From the NCBI GenBank assembly GCA_018340375.1, contig JAFFJZ010000004.1:38724001-38788000 (forward strand): 64,000 nt of DNA, written 5' to 3'. Positions 21,310 through 32,529 of this stretch are shown in pieces. This stretch comes from Gonatopus flavifemur. Its lineage: Eukaryota; Arthropoda; Insecta; Hymenoptera; Dryinidae. The notes under the pieces were generated by a model. It was given only the letters and a program-made list of their open reading frames with translations, did not search any database and was not told the origin of the DNA. A program made the position numbers and the translations under genes. Numbering within the stretch: position 1 is the stretch's first letter; the number at the start of each line of letters is the position of its first letter.

Positions 21310-22004
21310 CTCAAGACCAAGCAGTTTTCGAAAAGAAAAAAAGGCGATTAATGATAAAAGAGTTAGAATCAAAACGTTTCAAAGCCATTCAAGAACATCA
21401 AAGTGTAATTACAGGGGTTGTAGAACAAATAGCGGAATTGAAAAGATTGAATAACGTTGATTATTAATTGTTTCTGCATAGAGTTTATAAACAATATATT
21501 GACATGCAACATAAAATATGAAACTCCACAGAATTTCAATGTGATATAAAATAAGTTTATTTATTCAATAATTTAAATCCTAGTCAATTCTCGCCAAAGA
21601 CTCCATTCAGAGCTTCCAAACATCAAATGTGATTGTGTTAATTCTTTGTGTTATTCTTTCAAAATAATAAATCTGATTAAGAGGAAAGGAAGGTCTGTTG
21701 TTTTGAATTTTTTGCCAATTCATGAATTGTGCGTATTTTGTGAATTGAGTTTTCAGGACAACATCGTTCTACATCATTTATTACTTGAATAGATAGCATG
21801 GTAATATCAACAGTTAGTGATTCTGAAATATGAGTTTTTGTTAATCTATTCATCGAGTCACTTATGTTCTTTTTTCATTCGGTTTATATCTTAATTCGAG
21901 TGTAACTTTTTGAGTATATGTTTTGAGTCCATTTTTAATTGAAGATTGTTGCCTTGAATTCAGAAGCATAAAGCTTCCTCTTGACCGCAGGAAGCGAAAA
22001 TATA
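21310..22004. other. 3' flank of the hAT pseudogene
   Basis: It is AT-rich with poly-A-signal-like AATAAA sequences near 21667. No inverted terminal repeat of the hAT element was found. Confidence 0.4.
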
Positions 22005-22216
22005 TTGGGTTGGAAGGGAAGTAATGACCGTTTTTTCTTTTGGAATTTCTATTTTTTTCTAGAAACAGATAGAACTTCTCTGAACTATATTATGTTATGT
22101 GCGTGTGTAGCTTACCTTTACTCCATCACACAATATAGTTCAGGACAGTTCTATACTGTTCCTAGGAAAAAATGAGAATTGTAAAATGAACGCTCGTTAC
22201 TTTCCTTCCAACCCAA
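22005..22216. mobile_element. Mariner-type MITE, TTGGGTTGGAAGG ends
   Basis: The ends TTGGGTTGGAAGGGAAGTAA and TTACTTTCCTTCCAACCCAA are inverted, with TA target duplications at 22003-22004 and 22217-22218. The end sequence is of the Tc1/mariner kind. It is 212 bp with no coding capacity. Confidence 0.85.
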
Positions 22217-23291
22217 TAAGCTGAGAACTGATATGTTTCACGGTAAAAAGTCAAACTTGCCTTCATTCTGAATATCAACTTGCCAAAATTAATGTTCTTC
22301 CAGCTAAAATTGAGCACCGAAAACAAATATCGGTACCCTGGAAAAGGCTGAATTTTAGTCAATTTTTCGAGTAAGATGCAGCCACATTGATTCGGATTCT
22401 TTACAGTTTCCGAGTAGCAAATGTTTTCAATTTCACTAACATCAATGTGAAAAATTTTTCAAGAATTCACTGAAGTCATATCGAAATCATTAAGTCTTAG
22501 AGGCTAATTACGCATTTTCAAATGATAATAAGGTGATCATTTTTCTGTGCCGCAATGAGAGAACATGTTATCATCGATTATACGCAATACATATGACAAT
22601 AGCTGATAACAAAAATGATTAGGGGACTTGAAAAATTATTTTAAGGAATTAAATTATTTTCTCCTGGAAAAATCTTGAAACCACCTGGAAAATCCTGGAA
22701 TTGCGAGGGAATTTTATTTTCCCCTCTGAGTAGACACCCTGTTTTCACAAAAGAAGCCAGATTGGCGTTCTAAATTGAACACAATTGTTGTTCGATCTGT
22801 CTCACAAGACAGCGAGGATTATAAGTAAGACTTCTGTAAAACTGAATTGAATCTAGTAGATTTTAACCTTTATTATTATTTCAGAATATCCAGAGAAATA
22901 TTTAAGAAATGAGCTGATGAAATTTCGATCATATTCAGTGGCGAATATGCAAGTGCCTGGTGTTCTCCTGGTTCATCTACATTCAACGCGTCTGGGAGAT
23001 TATACACTAAATATTCAAGCGAGCGAAAAAAACTGCAAGACAGTGGTGTGTTGAATGAATTCGATATAATGACAGCTGGTCAAAAATTAGTTCGATGTTG
23101 GAAATAATGAATAAATTGTACGTATGCATACAAAAATTATATATATATTCTGTACTCAGCGTAGAAATTTCACATAGACTGGTGTAGTTATCATGTTCAA
23201 CATGAGTAATAAAGTTCTCTACTCTCAGCATGAACATTAATAAAATCACCAATTTTGTTATCAACGTCGTATTTTTACCACGGGAAGTATA
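22217..23291. other. Non-coding DNA
   Basis: No supported gene. A solo GACACCCTG end near 22733 resembles the termini of CAGGGTG foldback elements. Confidence 0.4.
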
Positions 23292-23394
23292 CAGTAGGCG
23301 TTCGATTTTCTTCCACCTGACCTCTCTTTTCAATCTTCTTCCTTTCCATCGGTTAGAAAAAGAGATCGGGCGGAAGAAAATCGAACGCCTACTG
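23292..23394. mobile_element. 103-bp TA-flanked hairpin MITE
   Basis: CAGTAGGCGTTCGATTTTC pairs with its reverse complement at the right end; TA lies on both sides. A similar-sized hairpin (CAGTACACTCTCGC) is at 57531-57634. Confidence 0.8.
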
Positions 23395-23591
23395 TAGAAT
23401 GTTTTTTAGTAAATCTCCTATGCTGAATATAGGTAATTTTGTTCTTTGATAAAGCCCAAGTATCAAAACAACGTTTTGAATGTCCTATGAACATGCATAG
23501 CATACAAAAACATACGAGTATATTTTGTGAGCTTTCATAATTTGTTCTAAACGTTCGGTTGCTACTAGGGAGGTTATAATCACAGAAGAAT

Positions 23592-24260
23592 ATGGAAAGT
23601 ATGGACAATGATTATGGTTCAATTATTTTAGTTGAAGTTGAAGACTGTCCAATTTCAGAATGGTTTCGACACAACGAAGATCAATTTGATGAGGTATTAG
23701 AAAAGTGGAAAGACACATACTAGCTTAAAAACCAGTACACTAAAATATGGGCCGTGGCCAAAAAATTACAATTTTTCAAAGCCTGAGCAAAACCAACAGC
23801 ATATATATATCAGTAAATATCTTCAATATGCACATAAATTGTAACCCCTAGTAATTGTTTTTTCTCCAATAGTTTCACGAAGATTTTGAAAGAACATTTT
23901 CGAATGTCAATAATTTATTGTTTGGAAGGTGGCCAATTATTCCCAAAAAGTTCATTGCATTATCGTTGAACGGAAAAGAACGAGCAATAAAGAAATTGTG
24001 CAACACCCAAGCAGAACTTCTTCGTCCAGGTTATGAAACCTTTTTCCTATAAAAGAATTGAATAATTTCTCACACAAAAATATACGAATGTTGAAAATTT
24101 TCTACTTTTTTAGGCAACGAAAAACTGTTTGCTCTGTTTTTACTCCCATTATTAGTTCGAATGCTCCGACAAAGGTCAAAATTTTGGGAAGCAGATGGAA
24201 ACCAAAAATCGATGGAAGCCAGGAATCATTTCTTCACATGGTACAGGCTAATTTTAAATG
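23592..24260 (+). pseudogene. Possible spliced gene fragment, unrecognised
   Basis: Three short open stretches are bounded by splice-like sites. The first is an ATG frame from 23592 (MESMDNDYGSIILVEVEDCP) with a possible donor GAG/GTATTA near 23694. The second is 23873-24029, entered by CCAATAG and left by CCAG/GTTATG. The third starts at 24114 after TTTTTTAG. Joined at these sites the frame stays open and reads FGRWPIIPKKFIAL, then LFALFLLPLLV. The pattern recalls insect repetitive hypothetical proteins, but I cannot name it. A MITE at 24322 cuts the 3' side. It may be a decayed transposon gene rather than a host gene. Confidence 0.3.
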
Positions 24261-24321
24261 CCTGTTTGATTCCATTATTTCTTTCCCACACCTGCACACA
24301 AAGTGAATGTTCTCTGACGTA

Positions 24322-24587
24322 CACTGTTAGAAATGTCTTTAAATTTAATATATTTTTCAAGTACATTTGTAGATGAAATTCCCAATTCTTGGTATTAGAA
24401 ATGAGAATTCATTTACACGTAACTGAATTTTCAATTTTCGCTGTAATATATCATACATTAATATATATTATCGTAACTGAAATTTCGTTGAGATGTAATT
24501 GGAATTTCAATAAATTTTTCAGTCATGTGTATAACTTTTGCTCCCACTACATGTAATTGGAAGTTCAATCAGGAATTTCTCACAGTG
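24322..24587. mobile_element. TA-flanked MITE, CACTGTTAGAAAT ends
   Basis: CACTGTTAGAAATG at the left and ATTTCTCACAGTG at the right are inverted, with TA on both sides. It is 266 bp and AT-rich, with no coding capacity. Confidence 0.75.
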
Positions 24588-25100
24588 TATTTTTAGGGGA
24601 AAAAGTGCTGTATTCCAAACGAATGTGGCTGAGCGGGAAAAATTACTTTTTTCCCGACTCCGCCAAAATAGTCGTATTTCATACCTATAATGCGGGAGCA
24701 ACACTACGTATTCCTAACCTTTCCTAACCAATGCTAAGTGCGCATGTGCAGTCGAATGCGCTGGTGCGATACGTTTCCATCACTCCCTTGGGAGAGAATG
24801 GAGGGAGTAATGAACGCTTGGGAAGGCGTCGAGTTTGATATACATATAAGGACGTTCACTATTTTAGCGGAATCGGAAAAAAATCATCGTATGTCCCTCG
24901 AGAGGGAAATAATTCTCACCTCGTGTGATTTTTGCTCTCGCTTCACTCGGTCAACAAACATCTCTTTCGGTGAAAATCACTCATTTTCCTCCCCCGTAAC
25001 CTAATGTACTATTCCGCCCGTTCACAGCGGGAGGGAAATACTTTCTGTCCACTCATAGCGGATGGAACACACCAACTGTTCTCTTGCCCTGGAATACATA
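24588..25100. other. Non-coding DNA, locally less AT-rich
   Basis: There are short inverted matches such as GGGAAAAATTACTTTTTTCCC near 24638. No gene is supported. Confidence 0.4.
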
Positions 25101-25414
25101 CAGGGTATCTCAGGAGACATCTTTCTCCTTTTATCTACGTATTCCTGAGAGAAAACTGAACAACTTTTCCATTTACCATGTTTTGATCCGAAGCTTGGTT
25201 TCGGAGTTGATTTCAACCAATCAAGTGGATGGTACATAGGGAAACTTTCCAATCATTGAAGTAATCGCTTTACTTGCCATCGAAATGGTCAACTTATTTT
25301 GTTCATAGCTTCAAAACTAAGCTTCGGATCAAAAAATGTTGAATGGAAAAGTTGTTCAGTTTCCTCTCAAGAATATGCTGGCGATAGGCGGGAGGTGTTT
25401 TCTGAGACACTCTG
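25101..25414. mobile_element. TA-flanked foldback MITE, CAGGGTATCTCAG ends
   Basis: CAGGGTATCTCAGGAGACA and TTTTCTGAGACACTCTG are imperfect inverted ends with TA flanks. The inner arms share AAGCTTCGGATCAAAA-like sequence. It is 314 bp. Confidence 0.75.
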
Positions 25415-25429
25415 TATAAAGGTTCTCCA

Positions 25430-25665
25430 TTCCACATGGAACAAAATATTCTAGCAATATCTCCAGAATGTAACACGCGGAATTCGCAATATTTCGGAGA
25501 TCATCTCAGAGATATTGTCAGAATATCTCCACAATGTCTCATGTCACCTACTTTGCAATATTCTAGAGATATTCTGAAATATTGCTGAGATCATTGTGGT
25601 AACATTCTGGGAACATTCTAGAATATTGCTGAAATCATTTCAGCGATATTCTGTACAGGAAAAAA
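25430..25665. repeat. Array of GAGATATTCT / AATATTCTAGA motifs
   Basis: Many self-complementary variants of AATATTCTAGAGATATT occur in both orientations. It is similar in style, though not in sequence, to the AGATATC and AGATCTGAT arrays elsewhere. Confidence 0.55.
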
Positions 25666-25819
25666 TTTTAAAATTACGTATGTTAAAAAATTCACAAAAT
25701 GATACTTTTAGTCGAAGAAAAATTTCTTTAGAGTTTACCTCTACAAATGTTGAGTGAGCTTGACCAAGATGGATTTTTGTAGAAAAAAACCTACATTGAA
25801 AGTCAACTGTGAGGAAATC

Positions 25820-25893
25820 ACCCCAGTGGGAATTGAACCCAGGTCCTGCGAGTAAGAGTTCAAGCCTCTATCACATCAGCGAATCTCCGAGAT
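25820..25893 (-). repeat. tRNA-like segment, possible SINE head
   Basis: On the minus strand GATTCGCTGATGTGATAGAG resembles a D-arm region, and CCTGGGTTCAATTCCCAC contains a box B match (GGTTCAATTCC). The acceptor stem is not convincing, so a tRNA-derived repeat is more likely than a tRNA gene. Confidence 0.45.
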
Positions 25894-25939
25894 GACGACA
25901 ATCCTCTCAAATCGTCATTTATTGTGATCATCGTGATGA

Positions 25940-26460
25940 GAGTGGGAAAAATTCATTCCTGTGAAATATAGACCAATCGGTTCAGAATCTCCTGGAATAA
26001 AAAATGAATTGGGCATGGAGAAAGGTTTTTTCCGACCTTGACTTGTAAATTTTACGAAGTGTTGGGTCAGATCAATGAAAATTTTTGGAAAATTCATTTC
26101 CGTAAGAAAAAGACCGATCAGTTCAGAATCTTTTGAAACGGAGAATGAATAGGTCGTGAGAGAGAGAGAGAGAGTGATGAATAATTGATCGCAAGCAATT
26201 TCTATACATATCAAATAATATTCTGAATTAAAATCGTGAGTTGCTTCAAATCATTGTGAACTAAATGACTAAGGATTTTCTGAGACGAAAAAAATGGGTC
26301 GTTAAAGTAACGTTTTTCTCGTAGTCGACTTATAAATTTTATCGAATACCGATGTGGGTTACTGAACAATTTTTGGGAAATCCGTTTCTGTGCAACATAA
26401 ACTGATAGATTGGAAATCTTTTGAAATCACATTTTTGAAATCACGTTTTCTCTTGACTCT
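25940..26460. repeat. Diverged tandem repeat, about three units
   Basis: Sequences like ATAGACCAATCGGTTCAGAA and AAGACCGATCAGTTCAGAAT recur with TTTTTGGAAAATTCATTTC and CTTGTAAATTTTACGAA at intervals of roughly 130-230 bp. Units are strongly diverged. Confidence 0.5.
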
Positions 26461-26489
26461 TATGTTTCTTTACTCATTACTGTCTACAT

Positions 26490-26570
26490 AGCAAAAATGC
26501 TTGGTCTGCGGAAATGTTACTATTGGAAAAAGGATATCTAGTTGGAGGATAAACATCCACAGGGAAAAAA
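26490..26570 (+). repeat. Solo unit of the 60.7-61.5 kb palindrome repeat
   Basis: GGTCTGCGGAAATGTTACTATTGG followed by AGGATATCTAGTTGG matches the units at 60731, 60995, 61205 and 61490. Confidence 0.6.
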
Positions 26571-26754
26571 TTGTCACAATCCGCTTAAACAATTATTGTT
26601 CAAACAATTTGTTGGAAATACCATTTTAGAATAATATGTCTAATACAATTTCAGAAAAATATGTCTATGGGATGAATGAAAGTGAAGTACCGAATGTTGT
26701 GATGAATGTATACGCAGATATCGACCGAATTAGCCTTTCTACTCTGTATTCATT

Positions 26755-27146
26755 CCCGTACAGCACAACCACCGATCCTCCACCCAGGACTTCGGTGGAC
26801 TGGAGGTGGAGAATCAGTGGAGAAATGAGAGCCGTGGAAATAAGGGAAAAATAAGGGAGAGTCTCCGTTGAGGCAACGGAGAGGCGACGTGGATTTGTCC
26901 GCCCCCTTTATTTTCAATAAAATTTATGTTAGTGGATTCACTCAATGAAATTTGGTTGTGTAAATCGACAAATATGAATTTTATTGAAAATAAAGGGGGC
27001 GGACAAATCCACGTCGCCTCTCCGTTGCCTCAACGGAGACTCTCCCTTATTTTTCCCTTATTTCCACGGCTCTCATTTCTCCACTGATTCTCCACCTCCA
27101 GTCCACCGAAGTCCTGGGTGGAGAATCGGTGGTTGTGCTGTACGGG
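26755..27146. mobile_element. Foldback element, CCCGTACAGCAC family, copy 1 (complete)
   Basis: The 392-bp element begins CCCGTACAGCACAACCACC and ends in its reverse complement. Arms of about 170 bp flank a loop of about 50 bp. The 3-bp flanks differ here (ATT, TTG). It is the intact relative of the interrupted copy at 30659-40147 and shows that copy's hAT target octamer GCTCTCAT once, uninterrupted, in its right arm. Confidence 0.85.
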
Positions 27147-27397
27147 TTGGAAGTATTAATAATTGTCGATATTAACAAAGTCATTAAAATTGAAATTACA
27201 TTCAGTCATTGGAAGGAAATAATTATAGCTAATATTGAGATTCAGGGTCAATATATTTTTATAAATTGTTATTCCCACTCAAAGCTGTAATCTGAATCAT
27301 GCCAGTCACGCGAGATAAATTCAAAACTCACACTCCATTGTTTTGAAATAACATTTATGGCAATACCAATATACCGCGAACATGTATTCAAAATATC

Positions 27398-28600
27398 GTG
27401 AGTTCTTTGTCTTCCTACATTGATGGTGTTTTTATAGCACATTTTAAAAAAGAATTTTGGGAAAAATTCACAAATTTTGGCAGTAAAGGAGCAGGAATGA
27501 AAAATATTTATGATATTTTAGATTATAATTCTTGTCCCTTGGATTCATTTGCAACAGAATACAAACGACTCGCTGTTTTTGAAGAATTACGTATGTTCAT
27601 TCATCATAAATGGAGATATCAAACAATCAGTTGTCAATAACACGGTTCAAATGAAAGAAATCCCTGTAAGAGGTCAGTTTATCTCTCTGAAAGGAACATT
27701 GCGCTCTGTTGTGAGTAATCCTACATTTTTACAGCGAATTGAATATTATATCACGGATCTCTTGCAAAAAAAAATGTGTTATCAACTCTCATTCAGGGCG
27801 ATTATTGGCAGCACGAATCAAAGAGCATGATGATAAGTTTGTTTTGCCTTTGATGCTTTACCACGACGATTTGAAGCAGCTAACCCGTTAGGAGCTCATG
27901 CTGGCACTAATGCTATGGGTGTTGTTTATGCATATATGGCATGTATCTCACCTCAATATGCTTCTCAGCTCGCATACATGTACACCGTTTTGCTTCTTCA
28001 CGCTCGTGATAGGAAAAAATTTGGGAATGTTGATACTTTCACATATTCAATAGACAAATCAAACATTTGATTAAAAATGGTATCGAGATAGAAAGCAATG
28101 GAAAACAGAGAAAGTCTTCTTTGCTATTGAATTGATCACTGGTGACAATTTAGGGCTGAACGGCATTTTTGGATTCTAAGACAGGTTTTCCTCGTCACAC
28201 TGTTGTCGAATTTGCAAAATAGATCGTGAATCATTAGAATGTACGTTCACTGAGATACCTGAGTTAATTAAATCAAGAGAAGGCTATGATGATGAAGGAG
28301 CTACAGTGAATGTCTCATTAAAAGGGATACATGAGGAATGTGTTCCTAACAATATTGAAAATTTTCATATTTATGAAAATGTCGTTGTTGACGTAGTACA
28401 TAAATTTTTACAAGAAGCCTGTATATTCACAATCGAATCATTTCATATTTTATTGAAGAGAACATTTTGAGCGTAGAAATCAATAATCGTCGTCTGAAAC
28501 AATTTAATTTCAAAACTGCTAATGAAAAAAAACATTCCTCCATCCATCTGTTACGAAGTCAAATACGAGATAATAATGATCTAAGGTAATCATGATTCAA
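27398..28600 (+). pseudogene. CACTA/EnSpm-like transposase relic
   Basis: Short frames read in order EFWEKFTNFGSKGAGMKNIY, RGQFISLKGTLRSVV, NPLGAHAGTNAMGVVYAYMA, ISPQYASQLAYMYTVLL, ARDRKKFGNVDTF, GDNLGLNGIFGF, CCRICKIDRESLECTF, GIHEECVPNNIENFHIYENV and VVDVVHKFLQEAC. This series resembles a protein family common in invertebrates with DNLGLH, C..CK and DIMHD.LEG blocks, which I believe is CACTA/EnSpm-related. At least four stops or frame changes separate the blocks, so it is a pseudogene. Terminal repeats were not seen. Family membership rests on remembered pattern; the superfamily name is the weaker part. Confidence 0.6.
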
Positions 28601-29242
28601 TCACTTCGAACAAATTTTCATTTATTTGTTTCGGCTTGGCTCGAGCGGCTGAACCGAATCGAACGTGTGGGTATGCTCTAGTTTTCAGTTCGTCGGAAGT
28701 CGAATGAAACTGCATTCGAGGGAAACCAGAGAAGAGGGGGGAAATGAATTTTCAATATGAGAGTACTGTACACGGAAAGAAGTATACGGTAACCATTACT
28801 AGACAGAATAGGAATTCGGTGATAGATATTCCAAAATTGTAATAAGTACTATTCAAAATCGAAGTGAGTGCGATAAAATGGTTACGTTACCATGGGAACG
28901 ATAGGTTAACATCGTAATGATCACCAAATCGCGAGTCAGCACTCAATTCTTATCCTAAAGTCGCGATGAGAACTAGAGCGAATGGCAATCAATCCCATAC
29001 ACTTTTCTCAGTGTATATTTCGTAAAAAGGAAATCGCAACAGAGTGTATTACAATGGAATGAAATGGAAATGAACAGCAGGAGTTCAAAGGGGTGTGAGT
29101 GTGTGTGAGTGTGATATCAAGAGACGCGGTAGCGTCTCGACGCCAAGTATATGAAAAAACCCTTGAAAAAAGATGTTATGATTAATGTATAAGTATTTTC
29201 TATATAAGTGAAGAATAACAGAAGTCGTACGCTACCGTGTAT
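28601..29242. other. Non-coding DNA
   Basis: A CACGGAAAGAAGTATAC sequence at about 28790 resembles a terminus of CACGGAGAA-type elements, but no right end was found. Confidence 0.35.
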
Positions 29243-29389
29243 CCCCTAACAGCACATCCACCGACTTCCACGTCGCATCCCCGCGGACTCCACGTGGATA
29301 AATGGTGGACGTGGATAGAACGTGGATGAACGGAGATTCCACGCGGAGGCAGCGTAGAGGCAACGTGGAAATGTCCGGTGCAGTACGGG
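29243..29389. mobile_element. Short relative of the CCCGTACAGCAC foldback family
   Basis: A 147-bp element starts CCCCTAACAGCACATCCACC and ends GGTGCAGTACGGG. It is flanked by TAT on both sides (29240-29242 and 29390-29392). It shares the GAGGCAACGTGG type of inner sequence with 26755-27146. Confidence 0.65.
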
Positions 29390-29392
29390 TAT

Positions 29393-29995
29393 ATACGCCT
29401 CACCGAGATTTGACCTCCTGAAACAATTTTCAATGCACAATAACTCGACACATATTATATGTCACGAAAAAAGACCTACACTTTCATCATATAATACGAT
29501 TATACACTTTCGACTAAGCACACTACGAACTTGATCAGTTCATCCGATACCGAAATATAAACGTTTCAATTTTTTATCCGATCAAAATATTTTTCCGAAA
29601 TTCCTGATTCATCGGTTTCTTCTTAACACGAAGATCTGTCATTCTTGAGGCGATTTCCAATGCTACAAAGATTTATTCTGGCTGTCTTTTTCTTTCTTCG
29701 AACGCCCAATAGTAGATCATTTGTTCTGTCTTTCTTTCTTCGAATGTCCAATAGTGGATCATTTGTTCATTAGTATGTATTTTCCCGAATGGTTTGTCAG
29801 TCTTTTATAACCTGTATAATGATTGGTAGATGAATTTTTTTTCTGCCAATATATCTATCTCGTTCTTTCTCTCCTGACATCCAATAGCATTCATTCCAGT
29901 ATCTTCCGAACATCCAATAGCCTTAACGTTCATTTTGGTGGAAGAAATAGATAATGTTCAATGTTATTATGTATAGCGTTGACAGTTAAAATAGA
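29393..29995. other. Non-coding DNA
   Basis: A 50-bp partial duplication, TTCTTCGAATGTCCAATAGT-like, occurs near 29695 and 29735. No gene was seen. Confidence 0.4.
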
Positions 29996-30003
29996 ATCAC
30001 AAT

Positions 30004-30407
30004 CAGTGATGCCAGATTCGAGACTGAGACCGCTTTTACTCACTCCATTGATCGCTTCCCCTTTCTCCCACCATCAGTGTTGCGATATTCCCCAATGTGG
30101 GGAATCGCAGCTCGGTCACGTGACTACATTTTGCACCAACACATGTGAGCACTCTTATCGGTGAACCGCTCACCTACAAGAATGCTCGCGTGTGTTGATA
30201 CGAAACCTAGTCACGTGACTGAGCTGCGATTTCCCACATGAGGGGATATCGCAACACTACCCACCATGCAGAATAAGACGGGTGAACGACAGAGAAAGAG
30301 TGAGTATCACTCTCTCGCTCACCCAACTTGTTCCGCATGGTGGGAGAAAGGGGAAGCGGTCGATGGAGAGGGTAAGAGCGGTCTCGGTCTCGAATCTGGC
30401 ATCACTG
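30004..30407. mobile_element. hAT-type foldback element, CAGTGATGCCAG family, copy 3
   Basis: CAGTGATGCCAGATTCGAG and its reverse complement bound a 404-bp element with exact 8-bp duplications ATCACAAT (29996-30003 and 30408-30415). Inside it is a second hAT-type element (30075-30259). Without that insertion it would be about 211 bp. Confidence 0.9.
30075..30259. mobile_element. 185-bp hAT-type hairpin nested in 30004-30407
   Basis: It starts CAGTGTTGCGATATTCCCC and ends GGGGATATCGCAACACTA. It is flanked by exact CCCACCAT octamers (30067-30074 and 30260-30267). The arms contain GCTCGGTCACGTGACT-like inverted sequence. Confidence 0.88.
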
Positions 30408-30429
30408 ATCACAATGCATAAAAAAAGAA

Positions 30430-30538
30430 TATGACAATACGAGATGGATGGATTACAGGGTATTTATGACAATCCGAGATGGATGAATTACAGGGTATTT
30501 ATGACAATACGAGATGGATGAATTATGGGTTATTAAAG
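30430..30538 (+). repeat. Three-copy tandem repeat, ~36-bp unit
   Basis: The unit TATGACAATACGAGATGGAT followed by GAATTACAGGGTATT is repeated three times with few changes. Confidence 0.75.
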
Positions 30539-31189
30539 GTTATGATAAGATTAATGTAAATTCAATCATTGAATAATGGCTTGTGATTGAAAATTGAAGT
30601 CCATGAAAAAACATCGATGAATTATAGCAAGTCTGAAAAACATTCGAAAATAAGGTTACCCGTACAGCACAACCACCGATTCTACACCCAGGACTTCGGT
30701 GAACTGGAGGTGGAGAATCAGTGGAGAAATGAGAGCCGTGGAAATAAGGGAGAAGTGAGGGAGAGTCTCCGTTGAGGCAACGGAGAGGCGACGTGGATTT
30801 GTCCGCCCCCTTTATTTTCAATAAAATTCATATTTGTCGATTTACACAACCAAATTTCAATGAGTGAATCCACTATTTCCTCCCTTATTTCTCCCTCATT
30901 TCCACGGCTCTCATTAGGGGTGCACGAGACGATATTCTCGCCGATACTTTGAAGGTATCGTCTCGGTCTCGAGAAATACGGTTAGACGTGAGTATCGTCT
31001 CGGTATCTTCTCGGTATCGCCTGACACAGTATCGGTATCGTCTCGTTAGTATCGGTATCATCTAGTATTGCTGATTAAAGAAAAACAGTACTTCACTCCC
31101 ATATTCTGGGATATCAGAAAAAGAACAGAGAAAACCGATACTCCAGAGTACGAAACCAAAATTTTGTAACATGAGCCTGATCATATATA

Positions 31190-32040
31190 CACGGAGAGGA
31201 ATGGATTCCGAGGGGTATAAGAAATATTATGAAGGTGAGAATATTTTATACTAAGTATGAGGAAAAGTATCTAGATTCTAACCACAAGTATCCATTTATT
31301 ATAAAGATGTTTGTTTGGAGGTAGTAAATGGATCTGTTAACCAGTAATATATAATTACTGGTTAATTATATTAACAGTAAGGAGAAAAGTTAGTTCCCAT
31401 TATGATCCAGGATTCTTACAACTACTATCTCTAGATACTTGAAGTAAGAAACAATATTGTGGAAAAAATGTACTTCCCGGGACGTCAACCCGGGCTGGTA
31501 GCGTCGTAGCCGGTCACCTTAACCGCTCAGCTGCCGAGACTCGCTTGCAGAGGGATGAATTATAGCGGTACTTGGAGAACCTCAGATCTTCAAAATGTTC
31601 ATATCCCAAGAACCTCATAGTTGTTTACTTGATTTTCATTGAAAATGGAGATCATAATGAATAATGAAAGACTATTGTTCATCATAACTATGTATTTGGT
31701 TGGTCTTTATAATATTACTGTTGAATTTTCCATTTCATAACTGCAAGTAGCTGAGATTCTTATGATTGAAATACAGATTCTAATGATAAGTATATATTTT
31801 CATTGTCGATATAATACTGTTCTCAAAATCTCCATTTCATCACTGCAAGTAACAGAGATTCTTATGATCAAAATACGGATTTTAATAGTAAGTATATTAT
31901 TTTTATAATACATGCAGTTTAACCGTAAGAATCTCGTATTTTAGCACTAAGGGAATAGTTAATACCTCTAAGCATACAGATATTAACAGTTAGTATCCAC
32001 ATTTGTACAATACGATTGGTATAATTCATTTCTCTCCGTG
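31190..32040. mobile_element. 851-bp TA-flanked element, CACGGAGAGG ends
   Basis: CACGGAGAGGAATGGATT and AATTCATTTCTCTCCGTG are inverted ends with TA on both sides (31188-31189 and 32041-32042). The interior has a partial tandem duplication near 31735 and 31845 (CATAACTGCAAGTAGCTGAG and CATCACTGCAAGTAACAGAG) and a tRNA-like segment. No transposase frame was seen. Confidence 0.7.
31474..31545 (-). repeat. tRNA-like segment, possible SINE head
   Basis: On the minus strand GGCAGCTGAGCGGTTAAGG matches the D-arm of a serine-type tRNA. CCCGGGTTGACGTCCCGGG forms a T-arm stem of six pairs, but its box B is altered (GGTTGACGTCC). It is probably a tRNA-derived repeat. Confidence 0.55.
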
Positions 32041-32529
32041 TAATCATTTCACTCAGCAGTAGGATCTCCATCTCAATTAAGAACTCTGCAATTTTACGAG
32101 AAGAGTATAGAACTTCAAGAAATATTGAAGTTGGAAGTAAATTCTCTAATACAAACATTCCGTCGGAATTTATTGAGGAGATAACAGCATTCGAACGATT
32201 CGGGCAAATATTTTGTCTGTGAGATTTCTTGGAGCAGGGCTCATGAAACATTCTGAAACAGTCAGGACATAATCTTTGATAGTTTATGTAATGAGTTGTA
32301 GAGCCCAAATTTCTAATTCTTGAAAAAAAAATTCTATTTTTCCGACTGAAAAAAAATGTTCTTTCGGAATTTGAAATTCAGGCTGTGAACTGCGATAGGT
32401 GAAGTAACAGAGGATATTTCTTAAAAATTTCAGACTGCAGTCATTTGAAACATTACGAATGATTGATGAAACAACATGTTTCATCCCACACAGCTCAGGC
32501 ATGTTCCAAATGAACTCCCGTTATGTCAG
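32041..32529. other. Non-coding part of the hAT element
   Basis: The minus-strand frame 31919-32308 reads CPDCFRMFHEPCSKKSHRQN, which has cysteine spacing like a zinc finger. It is short and isolated, and I do not call a gene. Confidence 0.35.
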
